NCBI RefSeq assembly: GCF_024539675.1
Contig: NZ_JAHHIT010000069.1
Location: 1-40,133, forward strand
Origin: Streptomyces hilarionis
GTDB taxonomy: Bacteria > Actinomycetota > Actinomycetes > Streptomycetales > Streptomycetaceae
Direction: 5' to 3'
DNA length: 40,133 bases
A program made the translations under genes and the position numbers. Below are positions 39,409 through 40,133 of this stretch, one piece after another; positions within the stretch are counted from its first letter, which is position 1, and every line of letters begins with the position of its first letter. A model generated the notes under the pieces. It made no database searches. It was not told where the DNA came from and worked only from the letters and a program-made list of their open reading frames with translations.

Positions 39409-40082
39409 CAGCCCCTGACGCGGGGCGTGGCATAGGCAACGGGGAACGTGCCGCGGAGCAGACGACGACGTTCGGGTTTCCGCGCGACACCTTCCGCATC
39501 CTCCACGTCAGCACCGGCAACGTCTGCCGCTCGCCCATCACCGAGCGGCTGACGCGGCATTTCGTGTCGCAGCGGCTCGGGATGCTGGGCGGCGGGCTGA
39601 TCGTGGAGAGCGCGGGCACCTGGGGCCACGAGGGCGCGCCGATGGAGGCCAACGCGGAGACCGTGCTGGCCGACTTCGGCGCGGACGCCTCCGGCTTCAC
39701 CGGGCGCGAGCTGCTCGACGAGCACGTCATCATGGCCGACCTGGTCCTGACGGCGACCCGCGACCATCGCGCCCAGGTCATCTCCATGGGCCACTCGGCC
39801 GGTCTGCGCACCTTCACGCTGAAGGAGTTCACCCGCCTGGTGAACGCCATCGACCCGGCCACGCTGCCCTCCCTCGACGAGGGCGTGGTGATGCGCGCAC
39901 GGGCCCTGGTGCGCGCCGCGGCGGCTCTACGCGGGTGGCTCCTCGCCCCGACGCCGGAGGCGGACGAGGTCTACGACCCCTACGGAGCGCCCCTGCCGTT
40001 CTTCCGCTCGATCGGCGACGAGATACACCAGGCGCTGGACCCCGTCGTCACGGCCCTGACCGGCGTACCCGCCCGCACCTGA
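39405..40082 (+). CDS. Low-molecular-weight phosphatase-like protein lacking the catalytic Cys
   Basis: TTG 39405 overlaps the sua5 stop as TTGA. The 225-residue protein belongs to the low-molecular-weight protein tyrosine phosphatase fold: VSTGNVCRSPITERL (36-50) as P-loop, and a DPYGAPLPFF motif near the C-terminus with the general-acid Asp. In the P-loop C-x5-R-S signature the first position is Ser36 instead of Cys, with Arg42-Ser43 kept; the only Cys there is Cys41. Classical phosphotyrosine hydrolysis is thus not expected, although I recall Streptomyces homologues sharing this change. It may bind phosphoprotein or act on another substrate. Downstream gene is not visible. Confidence 0.85.
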   Translation: MTAPDAGRGIGNGERAAEQTTTFGFPRDTFRILHVSTGNVCRSPITERLTRHFVSQRLGMLGGGLIVESAGTWGHEGAPMEANAETVLADFGADASGFTGRELLDEHVIMADLVLTATRDHRAQVISMGHSAGLRTFTLKEFTRLVNAIDPATLPSLDEGVVMRARALVRAAAALRGWLLAPTPEADEVYDPYGAPLPFFRSIGDEIHQALDPVVTALTGVPART

Positions 40083-40133
40083 CGTGTCGGCGGCCGCGGC
40101 GCGCACCGCGTCCCGGAGGGCGACCTTGGTCGC

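Noticed and set aside
40083..40133. Start or end of a further gene at the right edge
   Set aside because: Only 51 bases; an open minus-strand frame is present but too short to support a call.

Overview
The window is high-G+C actinomycete DNA and almost certainly comes from a Streptomyces chromosome. The right part carries a lysA - hom - thrC - thrB - rho - (protease) - LCP - rpmE - prfA - prmC - tsaC/sua5 - phosphatase-like order, which I know from streptomycete genomes. The left part is a genomic island next to a tRNA-Arg(CCG) gene.

Layout. (1) 3-458: truncated DUF3761-type secreted protein, the last gene before the island. (2) 746-23100: a roughly 22 kb integrative element bounded by a 19-bp direct repeat. 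One copy lies in the anticodon arm of the tRNA-Arg gene (23055-23127, minus strand). A pair of 7-mers (agtccac) spaced 11 bp lies just inside each end, as expected for integrase arm sites. (3) 953-4668, minus strand: a translationally coupled cargo operon of much lower G+C in most of its length. It encodes a ribosomal protein L4 fused to an extra C-terminal domain, a CHAT-family caspase-like protease and an alpha/beta hydrolase, followed by a decayed small ORF. (4) 5195-9657: a second layer of mobile DNA. It has a displaced 3' half of tRNA-Pro, two 300-bp repeats resembling pSAM2-type attachment regions, and repeats with paired 7-mers, interleaved with small Streptomyces families (DUF6928, YaaC-like and others). 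(5) 9818-11197: a HEPN-motif protein. (6) 11490-22022: the conjugative core. It has an XRE regulator, RsbW-like ATPase, HTH protein with PP2C-like partner, membrane protein, SCO3933-type regulator, FtsK/TraB-type translocase, Spd spread proteins, HUH replication initiator, excisionase and tyrosine integrase. Palindromes of the form GTCTAG-N4-CTAGAC lie before at least four of its transcription units. (7) 22171-22749: SUFU-domain protein. (8) 23281 to the end: host housekeeping genes.

How it fits together. The core genes describe an actinomycete integrative and conjugative element (AICE) that excises, replicates by a rolling-circle mechanism, and moves double-stranded DNA between mycelia through one FtsK-like pump. 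Its cargo (L4-fusion/CHAT/hydrolase, HEPN, YaaC-like and SUFU proteins) looks like a conflict or defence set. The strongest candidate for an undescribed system is the L4-fusion-CHAT-hydrolase operon. Its first gene appears to place a complete ribosomal-protein domain beside a CHAT-associated domain, which suggests a protease that senses or docks on ribosomes. All functional proposals for cargo are inference; no searches could be run.

The host side makes lysine and threonine (lysA, hom, thrC, thrB), terminates transcription (rho), ligates wall polymers (LCP) and carries out translation termination and tRNA modification (rpmE, prfA, prmC, sua5).
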